Shown: positions 12,629 to 25,131, numbered from the stretch's first letter. The stretch: DNA of 64,000 nucleotides from Chytridium lagenaria (GCA_025449115.1 JAHLKC010000024.1:186001-250000); one strand, 5' to 3'. Notes: generated by a model not told the origin, from the letters alone. Made by a program: numbers and translations.

Positions 12629-15600
12629 ATGATGCAGTCCCCTCTCATCTTCCCACCGTCAAAGCGGACAGAGGACGTGAGCTTTTCCCCGCTCCGTTCC
12701 TCGATCTCGTCCACCTACCACAAAGACCCAACGACTACACAACCGAAATCGCCACCCTTGACCGTCTCCGTCAAGACATCAGGGGTGCCGGCAAAGACTT
12801 AATGGCCGTGACATTCTCTACAGATACTATGGCCAACTTGACCTCCTTGAACTTCACTTTCCCGAAGAGAAAAACATTCACTTCACCTGGTACAATGCTT
12901 TTACACACGCCAGAGTTTCTCAGCATCTCATTGCGTATGAGAAGGCCTGCGTCATTTTTAACCTCGCTACCACTTGTGCCGCCATCGCCACTCAACATCA
13001 TTCCCGTCTCGACGCCCTCCCAGCCTCTGCAACACCTCTCGGTGCATCCTCCCCACCTCCGTCCTCCGCGTCAGCTCTCCAAGCCTCCCTCCGCACCTCC
13101 TTCAACTATCTCCAAGCGTCAGCCGGATTTTTCCAATACATTAACGACAACTTTCTCCATGCCCCGTCGTCGGATCTGTCGAGAGATTCTATTAAGGCAC
13201 TCGTCGATTTGATGCTCGCACAGGCGCAGGAGGTATTTTTGGAGAGGGCCATCTCGGAGAAGAAGAAGCATGGGCTTGTGGCGAAATTGGCGGCGCATGC
13301 CGCGTTTGCTTATGCTTTAGCAGGGCAGAGCTTGGTGGTGGATACCGTAAAATCACAATTTGATAAGAGCTGGATCGATCTTTCAAAGGTGCGTCTAAAC
13401 TGTTCTGTTTTTATCTCGCTAGCGACATAAATCAAATCAAATCTCGTTCTCGCTTGTTAATTAAAAACAATCCGTTTTTTTGTTTAGATCAAGGCCAAGC
13501 ATTTTGAAGCGCTGGCTGATTATCACAAGGGTTTACAATGTGAATTGGACAATCAATATGGTGAAGCCGTCGGTCACCTCACGCGAGCCGAATACCTCTC
13601 CCGTGAAGCCATAAACTCGCCGTCACGTTTCATTCCAGCTTTTCCGCCCCTCTCCTCCGCCACTTCATACCTCGTGGGCAGCCCTCCACGGTCTGGTGCA
13701 GGTCCTTTAACCACCTCACCTAGCTCCTCCACCATCATCACTGCCGCCACCTCCTCAGCTGTTGTCGAATGGATGCGTCAAACCATGACGGTGTTGGCTG
13801 ATCGCAAAGCCATAGCCATCAAAGACAATGAGGTGATCTATCATGCATCCATACCCTCTCTTGACAGTCTGCCACCTGTTGAGAAACAGTCTGCGGTACG
13901 ACCGATCTCCTTTGTGAGGTTTGTGCGAATGGACAGACGGACGTTGCGAGGATTGTTGGGGGTGATGTGTTTGCTAGGTTGGTGCCAGAGAGCGTTGCGA
14001 ATGGGATGAAGCTTTATGAAGAGGAAAAAAGGAGGGTGCTTGAAGTGAAAAAGAGGCAGTTGAGAATGCGGATAAGGATCTTGAGGGAGTTTTAAGGGCG
14101 CTCGATGTTGCGGGGGCTGTGGAGAGGCTCAAGAGGTTTGCTAGAGGCGGTGGTGGGGGTGGGGAAGATCCTTTGGTTGTTGTGCCGCAGGAGGTAGTGG
14201 AGTTGGCGAGGAAGGTGAGGGAGGGGGAGGGAGGGGAGCGTCGAATTTGGATGAGTGGTGGGGGTTCTGGAGGGCTTAAAAGGCAGAGTTGGGGATTGTC
14301 TGGATGAGGTTGGGAGATTGTTGAATAGGGAGCAGACGGAGACGGAGCAGCTTAGGGTGAGCTTTTTTCCCGCAATTTCCACACAATGAACAACACTTTT
14401 TCGTATTTTACAACACGGCACTCTGGTTTCATTGCTTACTGAAGTCTCATAGGTCAAATACATGAATCGATGGACTCTTGAACCTTCTGCCGCGCTCACT
14501 TCCAATATCCGTCAAGAAGATCCGTCAGCACCGGGAAACACTTACACGGACGGCTGCGTTATGCCAGACGGCCGTGACGCAGTTGCATGGAGTGCAGAAG
14601 GAGATTGAGGTTTTGAAGAAGGACGAGAGGGAGTTTGAGCGGTATTTTGTGGAAAAGGTTATTGACGGGGAGAAGGAGGAGGTAGGGAAGGAGGATGGGG
14701 GTTTGGGAGGGTTGGGAGAGCAGATTGTGATTGAAAAAATTGAGAGTATGTGGAACCGGGTGAGGAATTTGAAGGGGGAGAGAGCGGCTTTGTTTAAAGA
14801 GTTGAGTGAGAAGGTTAGTGATGCTTGCCTGACGCCTTTATTGTCCTTTTCCTTTTCGGTAACACTTTTTTTTTTGGCACTAATGCTTATTGTTTTGCCT
14901 TAGATTCAACAAGACAATATTTCCACCATTCTTCTTCTCTCCAAATCTCCGGTCCAGCAGACCTTTGCCACAGAACTTACAAAGTTCAAACCCCTCCAAT
15001 CTAAGCTCCTTACCAACATTCAATCCTCCACGCGTGTTCTTAGTGACCTCTCGGTGGAATTCAACAAGCTCCGTGAGACCTCGGCCGCCATGCGCCTTCT
15101 CGATCACCGTCGAACACGACGGGATCAGCTTGTCGCGCAACTTAAACACGCTGTTGAGGTTTGGAGCGCCGCCAAGACTGATATGGAACGCGCGGTTGAG
15201 GCGGTGGGTGATTTGGAGAGTGTGGTGGGGAGTGTTAGGAATATCGTTGTGGGTTTTGTGGAACGACGTGGTGGGGAACGACGACGGCTTGAAGAGAGGT
15301 TGGGGAGGGAGCGGATGAGACGTTGGAAATTGAAAAGTTGAGCGTTGCGACACCGCCCCCTTTGAGGGAAGTGGTGATGACGCCGGTAGTGGCGGAGAGG
15401 AGGGAGTCAATCTCGTCAACTTCGTCAAAGACTTCAAAAACCTTGGAGATTTCGCCATCGGCTCCAGCTACACCTTTGGTCCCAACTTCCTCGATGGCGG
15501 CTCCTTTGCCTCCGCAAGGGCAGTTTCAGGCGACTGCAACATATCCGGGTGCTGTGCCGGTGAGCCCGGTTGTGGCTGTGAATGGGGGGTTGTCGTCTAC

Positions 15601-18520
15601 TCCACCAGGGGTTGCGAGAGTGGCGTCGGCGCCACCAGGTGAGGAGCAGGGTCAAGCATCGGTGCAGCCGCAGCAGCAGGTTCAGCCAGTCCCGTCGCAG
15701 CAGCAGCCTCAACAAGGGTATGCGGGTCCGCCGAATGTGCCACTGCAACAGGGTGCGACGCCTTATCAGGGGTATGGACAACCGCCGCCTTCTCAACAGC
15801 CACAGAACTGGGGACAGCAGGGTCCGCCGCATCCGTCTGCGCAATCGCCGCAGCAGGGTTGGACGCAGCATCCTTCTTCGCAGCAACCACCGAAGCAGGG
15901 TCCTCCGTCTGCGCAACAGCAGCAGCAGCAGGGATGGGCGCAACCTCCTCCTTTGCAACTGCAGCAGAATTGGGCTCCTCAGCAACAAGGTCCACCACAA
16001 CCTCGACCGGTGGTGTTCCAACAATCCCAATACACACCTCAACAACAACCTTACGCCACTACATCTCCTCATCAACCACCACAACAGCACCAAGGGTACG
16101 CTCCTCCAACATCGCCACGCGCTACGCCGGGGTATACGCAACAGGTTCGACCTGGGAACTACGCGCCGCCACTTCCACCGCCACCTGTACCGCTGCATCC
16201 GCAGGCGTTTGGGGGGTACGGACAAGGACCGCCGTTGCCACCAAAGGTGATGGCGAAGACTGTAACGTTTAATACGACTGGGCCGCCGCAGGGGTATAAT
16301 TTGTATGGCCAGTCTTCTCCACATCAGCCGCAACAGCAGCAGCAGCAGCAGGGAGCTCGATATGGGCCACCGACGACGCAGCAGGGATATCTGGCTTATC
16401 AAGGGCAGGGTCAACAGCAACCACCACAGCAACCGTCGGGGTATCGGTATCAGGGGCAAGGACCGCCACCGCAGCAACCGGGTCTACCTCAACAGCATCT
16501 GACTCAGCAGCAGGGACAGACGACTTATACGTATCAGGGACAGGGTGGGCCTCCTTCTCAGCAGCAGCAGAGTTCTCAGGGTTACCTCAACAGCAAATGC
16601 AGGGTCAGGGTGGGTACATGCATCAAGGCAAGGCCTGCCTCCTGCACAGCAGCAGCAGGGTGGAGCTCCTTCACAAGGTCAGCAGCACCACCAGATATCT
16701 TCACAACAACAAGGACCACCTCAGCAGCCGGTGCAGCAGGGACTGGCTCCGGGGTATGCGTATCAGGGGCAAGGTCCCTCTCCATCTCAACATGAGGTGG
16801 GTGGGACTGTGCAGCAGGCGCCCAACAATCAGCAGCCATCACCTTTGCAACAAGGGCCGCCTCAGCAGCCGTCGCAGGGGCAGATGCCTGGGCACGCGTA
16901 TCAGGGCAAGGGCCGCCTCCTCAACAGCAGCAGCAGAATGGACCTCCGCAGCAAGGGCAGCAGCAACCTCCACAGCAACAAGGGCCACCTCAGCAGCCGT
17001 CACCCGCCTCGGGGTACGCGTATCAGGGACCCCCAGGTGAGGGTGGACCTCCTCAGCATAGGCAACAGCAACAGGGTCAAGCGGCGCCGGGGTTTTCGCA
17101 AGGCTATGGGAACCCACCTGTAGCATCTCCGGGCGGTGGACAACCCCAGCAGCAGCAAGGTCCATCGTTGCAGCAGCAGGGACAGCCGCCATATGCTCAG
17201 GGGGAACATCAAGTTCGTCTAGGTCAGCAGATGCCGCCTACACAACCGAAAAGTATCCAAACTCCTACTTCAAAAGGACACGGATATCAAGACCCTTCAC
17301 CTCAGCAGCCGCAGCCGCAGCAGCAACAGGCTTCTGCTGGCTTTACCCCAACAAGTGCTCAGGGTTACGGGGCTGGTGGTGCTCCGTACCCAGCACAGCA
17401 ACAGCAGCCCCAATACTCTACTTTTCAAAGAAGTGGAAGCCTTTCTGCCGCTTCACCGGGTTCGCAGTATGGTGGGTTGTCACAGCAGGGTGCGGCTCAG
17501 CCATCGCCACAGGGTTATGTGGCTACATCACCTTCGTCACCTGGGTATCCTGTAGGGACGCCGGTACAGTATCCACCGCCGCAGACTTTTGGGACGCAGC
17601 CGCCACAAAGGCCTCACGGGTATGCACCGCTACAGCAGGCTCCTCAAGCGTATGCACCCCAGCAACAGCAGCCTCAGGCTGCACAGGTACCGCCTCAAGG
17701 GTATGCGCAACCTTTGCAACCAGCTGTGCAGGGTCAAGGTCAAATCCCGCCAGCATCTACGGGTCCTGCAAATCAGATGTACGCGGCTGGTCCTCCGCAA
17801 CAACAATTGCAGCAAGGGCAGGCTTATCCTTCTCGACCGTCTTCTGTGCAGTCCCCGCAACAGCCTCCACAACAGCTAGCACCAGGTCCGGCGTCGTTTG
17901 GGGGGATAGCGAGCCAACCTCCTCAAAATCCTCAACAACAGGGTTGGTACCACGGACCTCCTCCTAACGCTAGTCAAGGTCCTTCTGGTCAAGGAGTAGG
18001 GCAGTACCCGCCGCAATCGCAGTCCCAGCAGGGTTCCAGTCCGCAAGGTCCGGTGCAGTCCGCTTCGGTTCCTTCTCAAGAGCAACATCAGAATACTCAA
18101 GGTGCGCCTCAGCAACCGCAACCATCAGCTCCGGCTCCTGTCGCATCATCCCCATTTGGCGGCTATGGTCCCCCACAACCCTCTGCCACCGCTTTACCTC
18201 CAGGTCCACCACCTCAAACCAACGGCTCCCAACCCCCATATCCATATTCCCTACCTCCCTCCTCCGTACCGCAACCCAACTACAAGCCCGCACAACCATA
18301 CCCGTTGGCACCTTACGGCCAGCCGGCTTCAGCGCCACCGGCGTTTGGAGGGTACGCGCAGGCACCTTCGTTTGCGCCACCGCCGTCTGTTGCACCGAAT
18401 GCGGCGTATCAGGCTTCGGCGCCACCGAGTACGCCTACGGGAGCGTATCCAGCGTATCCCGGGATGCCGCAACAACCTGTGCAGGGAGGATACGCGGCGT
18501 CGGCGCCGCAGTGGAAGTGA
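12629..18520 (+). CDS. ALIX/Bro1-family ESCRT protein with giant Q/P-rich tail
   Basis: ESCRT-associated adaptor (Bro1, Rim20/PalA and ALIX family) acting in multivesicular-body sorting or pH signalling. The BRO1 domain runs from SPLIFPPSKRTEDV near 12635 through RYYGQLDLLELHFP, FTWYNAFTHA and YEKACVIFNLA to the exon starting at 13488 (KHFEALADYHKGL). A helical V-like domain follows (13990-15320, with introns near 14356-14453 and 14815-14904). From about 15340 to the stop at 18518-18520 comes a Pro/Gln/Gly/Tyr-rich tail of about 1000 residues with many GYxYQGQG and QQGPP units. PSAP motifs occur at 15455-15466 and 18122-18133. Frame slips near 12678, 12803, 13910, 14055, 14300, 14515, 15318, 16600 and 16910 are bridged by family or repeat similarity. 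Which of Bro1 or Rim20 it matches cannot be decided by eye. Confidence 0.88.
15650..18500 (+). repeat. Degenerate Q/P/G/Y-rich coding repeats
   Basis: CAG/CAA-rich low-complexity coding sequence in which units such as YQGQGPP, QQGPPQQP and GYA/GYG recur dozens of times without a fixed period. It forms the C-terminal tail of the Bro1-family gene. Open frames on the other strand through this stretch are shadows of the repeat. Confidence 0.85.
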
Positions 18521-18814
18521 CGATTTTTGTTCTTTGATTGGATATCATAGCCTCTTTGCTTACCGTAATATTTTTATTGATTTGGAGGGGCTTGTTAATG
18601 TTTTGATCTCTTTTGCTTGATTATATTTCTTTGTTGTTGATATGGCTTACGTGTCCCTTACTCGTTTTCACGGGTTCTTGTTTCAAAAGAATTGTTTTTG
18701 TTTTGTATCGGGAATAAAAAATGGTTTTGGAATCGCGTTTTTGTTTTATTCTATCGGCACAATTGAAGTTGGAAAGGTATTTCTACAGACTTAAAATCAG
18801 GGCGGAGGAATTAG

Positions 18815-19589
18815 TTATGACTCTGTGATGTCTTGAGAGATGCGGATATCGAATAACTGGTCAAGACGTCCTCGTCGACGTGGAGATACGGCGTTTTTTT
18901 TCGTCTTTAACGCTTCTGAACGTTTAATCTTTGGGGGTTCTTCGTCTGCGTCCGGAAGTGGGTCGACTTGGGGCGGGTCGTTTTGCAATGAGGTTGGGGT
19001 GGGGGTTGGAGATGGGTCGCTTAATGAGGGGACACGGCAGCCGCAATGAGAGCAGACGGGGTTTGTAGCTTGTTCGTAGGTCGGTAGAGGACGGGGGTTG
19101 TCCAGAATGGAGGAGGCGCGAGGTTCTGCGGGGATTTTAATGGGATCAAGGATTTGAATTGGCGATGAGATTGAGACGGGGGTCTTTGGGGAGAAGGGGA
19201 GCGGATGTGAGGGTAAGAAGTTTTATGACCCACGACCGACGACGAGGTTCATGAGGGTGGGTGAGTCCAAACGAACGGGTTCTTCTAATCTTTGTTAAAT
19301 ATGGGTCCATTTTTAGGGAAAGAAGTTGGTTACCTGATGGTTCATCGCGGCTGAAAGTTCCCCAACGTGGGGTACGACGACGTTGTTGGGGTGGTGCAGC
19401 GGCTGCAAGCATGAGGGGATGACGGGGACGGAGAGTGATGTTGCGGATGGAGAGACGCTCACGGAAACGGACTTTGCGTGGTTTTGGGGATAATGAGGGG
19501 TCGACTGTTGAGAGGAGACAGGGTGATGTTGGGTCCCTGCAGTGGGTGCATCCATCGCTTGCATCAGGGGAGGTGATGGTTTCCGACAT
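18815..19589 (-). CDS. Unknown protein with two Cys clusters and an RKVRF motif
   Basis: Not recognised. From ATG 19589 the protein begins MSETITSPDASDGCTHC, then has PKPRKVRFRERLSIRNITLRP (residues about 36-56; an RVxF-like match). After about residue 130 the frame must shift by one near 19170 to continue as SPIQILDPIKIPAEP, then RPLPTYEQATNPVCSHCGC, an acidic Pro-rich stretch and a basic C-terminus RRRGRLDQLFDIRIS, stopping at 18815. The slip could instead be an exon junction. The downstream frame is favoured by its C-ending codons and its freedom from stops. The 3' end converges with the Bro1 gene, about 290 bases away. A TATA box lies about 120 bases upstream. Confidence 0.5.
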
Positions 19590-19707
19590 GATGGGGGTTG
19601 TTGAGCGGAGATTGATGTGAATTGCTTGGACGGTTTTTGATCCCCTTCATGCAATAATGTCAAACAAAAAACTGGGGATGGGACAGCGGGCGAGTTCGAT
19701 GAACGTG

Positions 19708-19715
19708 TATTTATA
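19708..19715 (-). promoter_or_regulatory. TATA box
   Basis: The minus strand reads TATAAATA, a canonical TATA box, about 119 bases upstream of the proposed ATG at 19589. Position and orientation fit the unknown Cys-containing gene. No other start lies nearby on this strand. Confidence 0.45.
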
Positions 19716-19783
19716 GGAATAAGGCGGAATCAAAGACGACCATATTAATGGGGGCGTCGTCGTCGACGTGAAACAAAAGAGCC

Positions 19784-20503
19784 TTAAATCTTGGGCTTTA
19801 TCCCAAACTTGGTGCATAGGCCACGCGCAATCTGAGACTTTGGATTTCCTTCAGCGTCCATAGTGTAGATGTGGGTTGACGTGAAATCCAGTACCTTTCC
19901 GTGATGCGTGACCTCAGCAACGATCAAAAGGACCTGATCTCTGAAAAATGTAAAGCATCCGGATGAAAGGAATATGAGCTTACAGTGGTGCAGATGCGGA
20001 AAAGTTCATGGAAAGATCGGTTGAAACAGCGACAAAACCGGCTGACGAGACTGTGAAAACGGCCAGGGATGAGCAGATATCTATGATCTAGTACAACATA
20101 CAGAGTACATTTAGAAATGGTCATTCTTATTAGTGTTTGGATCTAAATGTGATCTTACCGTCGCTAGTGCCCCGCCGTGAACAAATCCCAATGGGTTACT
20201 ATGTTCTTTCTGGACGGTATAGTGAAACTGAACTATTTGGAAGCATCAGTTATTTACAAACTGACAGATATTAACCTTTCCCAACCTCCGCATCCACAAC
20301 CTTCAAACTTTCGTACAAGGAAGTGTCCCATCGTTCCTACATCAACAGGGCGAAAGCGTCAGTGCCGATGGATCAAGAGAAGAGGATTTGCTTCATACTT
20401 TGGCCTTTGGCAGTTTCGTGACCGATCGCAGGATGTTTTCCATAAACGAGATCCGCTCCCCGCTTGTGTTTAACGTCTTAAAACTCACAGCCGGGCGATC
20501 CAT
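19784..20503 (-). CDS. Hotdog-fold acyl-CoA thioesterase (PaaI/ACOT13-like), copy 1
   Basis: Probable acyl-CoA thioesterase of the 4HBT hotdog superfamily. Five exons: from ATG 20503 (MDRPAVSFKTLN), then ERWDTSLYESLKVVDAE, then VQFHYTVQKEHSNPLGFVHGGALAT, then IIDICSSLAVFTV with VSTDLSMNFSASAP, and finally DQVLLIVAEVTHHGKVLDF to the stop at 19784. The HGG segment after NPxGF is the family signature in the hotdog helix. About 165 residues, near the usual ACOT13 length. Every exon joins in frame without slips. It lies about 450 bases downstream of a paralogue on the same strand, with introns at matching positions. Substrate unknown; no targeting signal seen. Confidence 0.85.
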
Positions 20504-20956
20504 TTTGCAGCACGCATTTAATGTTGTCACCAAGATTTATAGTGTGTGGGTAATAATTTTGACCGAAATTACTAATAGAAAGTCCGCAGGCAAACAAGGT
20601 ATGGCATGGTCTGGCAGAAGGCGTGGATCAGGCGTAAATCATTCACAAAAAAAGGCAAAGGCTTTACAGTGTTTAAATATGCTAGTTATAACACAGAAGC
20701 TAACAATAACAACGATAATCAGTTTATCATTATTTGGGAGGAAATATTTGTAAGAAGCAGCGCAGCAAGAAAATCTCAGAGACTTCAACGTTTAAATCTG
20801 TTTTGATAGCGAAAACATACATCAAAGATGCAATGAAACTACATAAGAAACGGATATGAATAGAATTTCATCTTTGAAAACGATCATGAAAAGGAAAATG
20901 GATTCGGTGGTGTTGATCCCAGATATTGAGCGCTTGTAACAGATAAGGTCTCGAGG
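20504..20956. other. Spacer between the thioesterase paralogues
   Basis: AT-rich spacer of about 450 bases holding the 3' end region of copy 2 and the promoter of copy 1. Short + strand open frames here have no coding character. Nothing else seen. Confidence 0.5.
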
Positions 20957-21716
20957 TTACATCTTCGACTTGACCACGAACTTAGTGTGGAGTCCACGGG
21001 CAACTTGCTTCTTGGGCTTTCCCTCGGAATCCATAGAGTAAATGACTGTTGAGGTAAAATCCAGTAATCGTCCATGATGAGTAACCTCAGCGACAACGAG
21101 GAGGGTCTGATCTCTATAAGGTGCTGTGAGTGGAAGGCTCATATACACAATATCTCTCAAATTACTTACGCAGGTGCTGCTGCGGTAAAGTTCACTGTCA
21201 GGTCGGTGGAGACGCCGGAAAAGCCGTCAAGTTCGACAGTGAAAATGGATAATGAGGAACAAACGTCGATAATCTTAATTAAAAATAATTAGAGAAAAGG
21301 CATAGGTTAATGAGTGCAAATAATAATCTTACAGTAGCAGCAGCGCCTCCATGTAGGAAGCCGCGAGGATTGGTGTGCGACTTGGCCACTGTGTAGTGGA
21401 ATTGAACTGCCAGACAGCTTATTAGCTTTGAAGATAAAAAGATTGTTGCGTTTTGCAATTACCTTTACCAAACTCTGCATCCACTACCTTGAGGTTATCG
21501 TAGATGGTATCATCCCACCGATGCTGTTCAAATGCTAAAGTGTTAGACTCAAAAATGCCACGGCCCATTCGCATTGAATCAAATTAAACACTCCAACCAA
21601 TACAATCCACGTACATCACCAGCACCAAAGTTCCTGAGCGAGCTGATAGTATTTTCGACAAAGGCGATCCGCTCTTCTCTGGTCTTCAACGTCTTGAAGC
21701 TCACGAGGTCTCCCAT
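20957..21716 (-). CDS. Hotdog-fold acyl-CoA thioesterase (PaaI/ACOT13-like), copy 2
   Basis: Paralogue of the gene at 19784-20503. ATG 21716 opens MGDLVSFKTLKTREERI; later exons give HRWDDTIYDNLKVVDAEFGK, VQFHYTVAKSHTNPRGFLHGG, IIDVCSSLSIFTVELDGF, and DQTLLVVAEVTHHGRLLDF, ending KFVVKSKM. All five exons splice in frame with GT-AG borders. The HGG signature and the acidic residue of the following IID helix are present. The start is only about 95 bases from the divergent NOM1 start, so they share a promoter. A longer in-frame open stretch upstream of 21716 is rejected because it runs into the NOM1 coding region. Confidence 0.87.
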
Positions 21717-21810
21717 TCTACCGGTCCAAGTTTGTTGACTGACAATTCCAATGCCATCACACCAACTTGGGCCTTTTTTTTTTTCTTTCCAGAGGCTCGT
21801 TTTCAACAAG

Positions 21811-24800
21811 ATGGTGCGGTCAAAACGTACACTAAATGACACGACAAAGTTCCCGTCCGCGGTGCAAGATTTGATCGATGCGAAGGCAAAAGATGCTGAA
21901 GCCCTGGCGCTCTCAAGACAGCAGAAGAAAGGAAAGAACAAAAATGGGAATCCAGTGTCGGACACTCAGTCAAAGTTCATGGGTGAGAAGAGCCCCATAA
22001 TATTGTAAATGAAAGTGAACTGATTCCGACTTCGAATGTAGCTAGGGAGCAGAAGATGATTGATAAGCGGTTTGGATTCCGGTTTAACAAAAAGATTTTG
22101 GATCGGAAGAAGGACAGGAAGAAGGAGCGAGAGCTTAAGAAAAAGAAGAAGAATGAGCACTTTTCTACAGCAAAAGATCGTGGTGTGAAAGGCGAAGAGA
22201 AAGAGAAAACTCAAAAAGAACAACTCAAGACGCAGTCCGGAAAGAATGCAAAGAAACGCCCGTCAGAGGATGTCGCAAAGGAATCTCCCGTCAAAAAGGT
22301 CAGGCGAGAGGAACCGGTCGAGCCCGCCCTCAGCGCAAAAGAAAAGCGGGATATTGAAGAAAGAAGAATGAAACGCTTTGCTGCTACACATCCGAACTTC
22401 TTCAAGCTTATTCAGGAACAGAATTTGATTCCAGGAGCTGGGGCAATAGGTGGCTCCAAGAAAGTGGACGACGATGATATTGATTACTACGCAAAAAAAC
22501 TTGGCTATAACAAGAAGAAACGGGAAGCTATGTTTGACAGTCTAAATAGAGGTGGTCTTGACGGTGGGAAACTCAATCTATTTCTTTTATATTAAAGGAT
22601 TTATATTAGGCATCTTTGGCGATTCCGATTTTAAAGATAGTAAAGGATTGGATGAAGGTATCGAGGCAGACGCGCCGGCAGTCAAAAGACCAAAGTCTGT
22701 TAGCAAGGAGAGCAAGGACTCGAAATCTTCAAAAGAAGACTATGAGAAGAACGTGGAGGACATGTTTGCAGATCTCGATGGATCTGATGATGAGGAGATG
22801 GAGGGAGAAGAAGCTGATTTTGATTTTGATGAAGAATTGGATGATGAGGACGAAGATGGTATGGAGGATATTGGTGATTTTGAAGGGGAAGACGAGGAAG
22901 AAGAGGATGACGATGACGATGATGGTGACGAATTTGACGGACTGGTGGTGATGATGATGATGACACGGATGAAGACGATAGCGAAGAATTGGACATTTTG
23001 GAAGAGGATTCGGGTGATGATATTGATGCTTTGGATGCAGAGGTTGAGAAGGCGAATGCAAGGGCATTGACCAAAACGGACAAGAAGGGCAAGGTTTGTT
23101 ATTATTAAAGGCTTTCTCCTTATTAAACGTTAAATAGGCATCAAAGGAGGTCGCTAAGCCTTCAGAACCTGAACAGACAACAGGAAAGTACATTCCACCG
23201 AGTCTTCGAAAGCAGGCAGACGTCAAGACTGAAAGCTACAACCGTCTCAAGCGCCAACTTCAGGGTTTGCTTAACAGGCTCACTGATGCAAATATGGAGT
23301 CGATTGTTTCAGGAATTGAGGAAGCTTATAGAGATAACCCTAGACACGGTAAGGCGAAAAAGAAATGTTGATATATAATTTTGACTTACCAACCATGTAG
23401 ACGTCACTGAGATCATTACCAATAGCATTCTCGGCTTCATTGGTGATCACGCAAACCTTCTCGACTCCTTCGTCATGACCTACGCCGCCCTCATCTCCCT
23501 CCTTTTCACATTAATCGGCGTGGATTTCGCCGCGCATGTGTTTTCAGACCGCCGTAGAGATCTACGAAAAAGCCATCGCACAATCAACATCATACTCTGG
23601 TGGTGAGGATCCAACACCTGAACACTCGAAGAAAGCCAACAACCTGGCATCGCTTGTTTCGCACTTGTACATGTTCCACATCGTGTCCGCCAGGCTCATC
23701 TTTGATATTGTCAAGGATTCTATCGCGAGGGGGAGCGAGTTGGATGTGGAGATTATTTTGAAAATGTTGAGAATTGCGGGGTTCCAGATTCGATCAGATG
23801 ATCCGGCTGCTTTGAAGGATATAGTGAATCTAGTTCAAGAGGTAGCAGACAAGAACGAGGCATTAAAAAGGTGGGTTACGATAATACTCACAATATTAAT
23901 AGTTTTAATTTTCTCACGAATATTTTTTACAGCACTCGTGCTAAGTTCATGGTTGAGATGATTATGGACCTTAAGAACAACAAAAAGAAGCTCTCAAAGA
24001 AAGCAGCATCTGGTGCTTCCGGTGCGGCGGGTGACGTCCAACAAGAACGGTTGAAGAAGTTCATTGGCAACTTTCTAAGGAGACGCGGTATCTCCAGCAA
24101 GGAGGCACTTGGCGTTTCTATGGCCGATATTCGGTCGATTGACACTAAGGGAAAATGGTGGCTTGTAGGAGCTGCATGGGCGGGTCATGAGTTTAACGAA
24201 GACGGGAAAAGAATATCAGATATGGCTGCGAAGGATGTTTCAAGCACAAAAACCGAAAGTGGATACTTGCTGAAACTTGCAAAGGCGTCGAGGATGAATA
24301 CGGATATCCGAAAGGCTATTTTTGTAGAGCTTATGGCCAGTGAGGTGGGTTATCCATTATACAGTTGATTTTAACCATGTCTGCGTAATAGGATTACGTT
24401 GATGCATTTGAGAGGCTTCAGCGGTTGAATTTGAAGGATAAGCAGGAACGTGAACTTATCCGTGTCCTTATTCACTGTATGGCGGATGAGGCTATCTACA
24501 ACCCTTTTTACGCACTAGTAGCGTCCCGCTTTTGCAAGGCGTCGCACGGGTACAAGATTACGTTCCAATATGTACTTTGGGATGCGTTGAGGGAGTTTGA
24601 TGAAGGATCGGGTGACGATGATGAGGGTAGTGTTATCAGGAAGGTTAGCCACTATGCAAAGTTCTACGGCTATTTGATCAGCAATGGATTCCTAGGGTTG
24701 ACGATCTTGAAGGTACGCCGGTCATACCTCTTTTTCCATTTTATTTTATTTTTGCTTGCCATTTCTTATGGCTAACATTGACTGAACTTGTATGATTTGA

Positions 24801-25131
24801 ATAGGCGCTGGACTTTTCGATGGTCCCACCCATGTCGGCGCTGTTTGCGCAGATTATGTTTACTCAAGTGCTCTTGACAAAGTCAACGTCTTCTAGGGAT
24901 CCCGATGCACCTATTCGGAGCATCTTTGAGCATCTGGCTACTTTGGAAGACACTGAGCTTCTTCGTGAGGGCATCCACTTTTTCTTGACGCAATACGTTC
25001 AGCTGAACAAAGACGGTCGCTCACGGATGGGTATCCGTGTTCCTGGTGCTGCGCTAGGAGAGGAAGAGAGGGAGACGATCAGAAGAAGGATAAGGCTCAT
25101 TAAGGCCGTGTCCGCTGAGGAAGTTGTTTAA
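21811..25131 (+). CDS. SGD1: NOM1/Sgd1 ribosome-biogenesis factor (MIF4G-MA3)
   Basis: Nucleolar protein of the NOM1/Sgd1 family, needed for small-subunit rRNA processing. Exons: 21811-21982, 22042-22563, 22610-23093, 23138-23348, 23401-23870, 23933-24344, 24392-24712, 24805-25131. The N-terminal part is very Lys-rich (RKKDRKKERELKKKKK) and is followed by a long Asp/Glu tract (22740-23040). GKYIPPSLRKQ opens the MIF4G domain (exons 4-6: YNRLKRQLQGLLNRLTDAN, LIGVDFAAH, KGKWWLVGAAW). The MA3 domain is in exons 7-8 (LKDKQERELIRVLIHCM through FLTQYVQLNKDGR). About 820 residues. Single-base slips lie near 22945 in the Asp-rich stretch and near 23541 after FAAH. The start is supported by the short divergent gap to the thioesterase and the basic MVRSKRTL opening. 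Confidence 0.93.

Noticed and set aside
15434..16477. A 347-residue Arg/Leu-rich open frame on the minus strand
   Set aside because: It is the reverse complement of CAG/CCG-rich coding repeats of the Bro1 tail, and its composition is fully explained by that.
22740..23092. Minus-strand open frames opposite the NOM1 acidic tract
   Set aside because: They mirror GAT/GAA repeats as His/Ile/Ser-rich sequence and are shadows.
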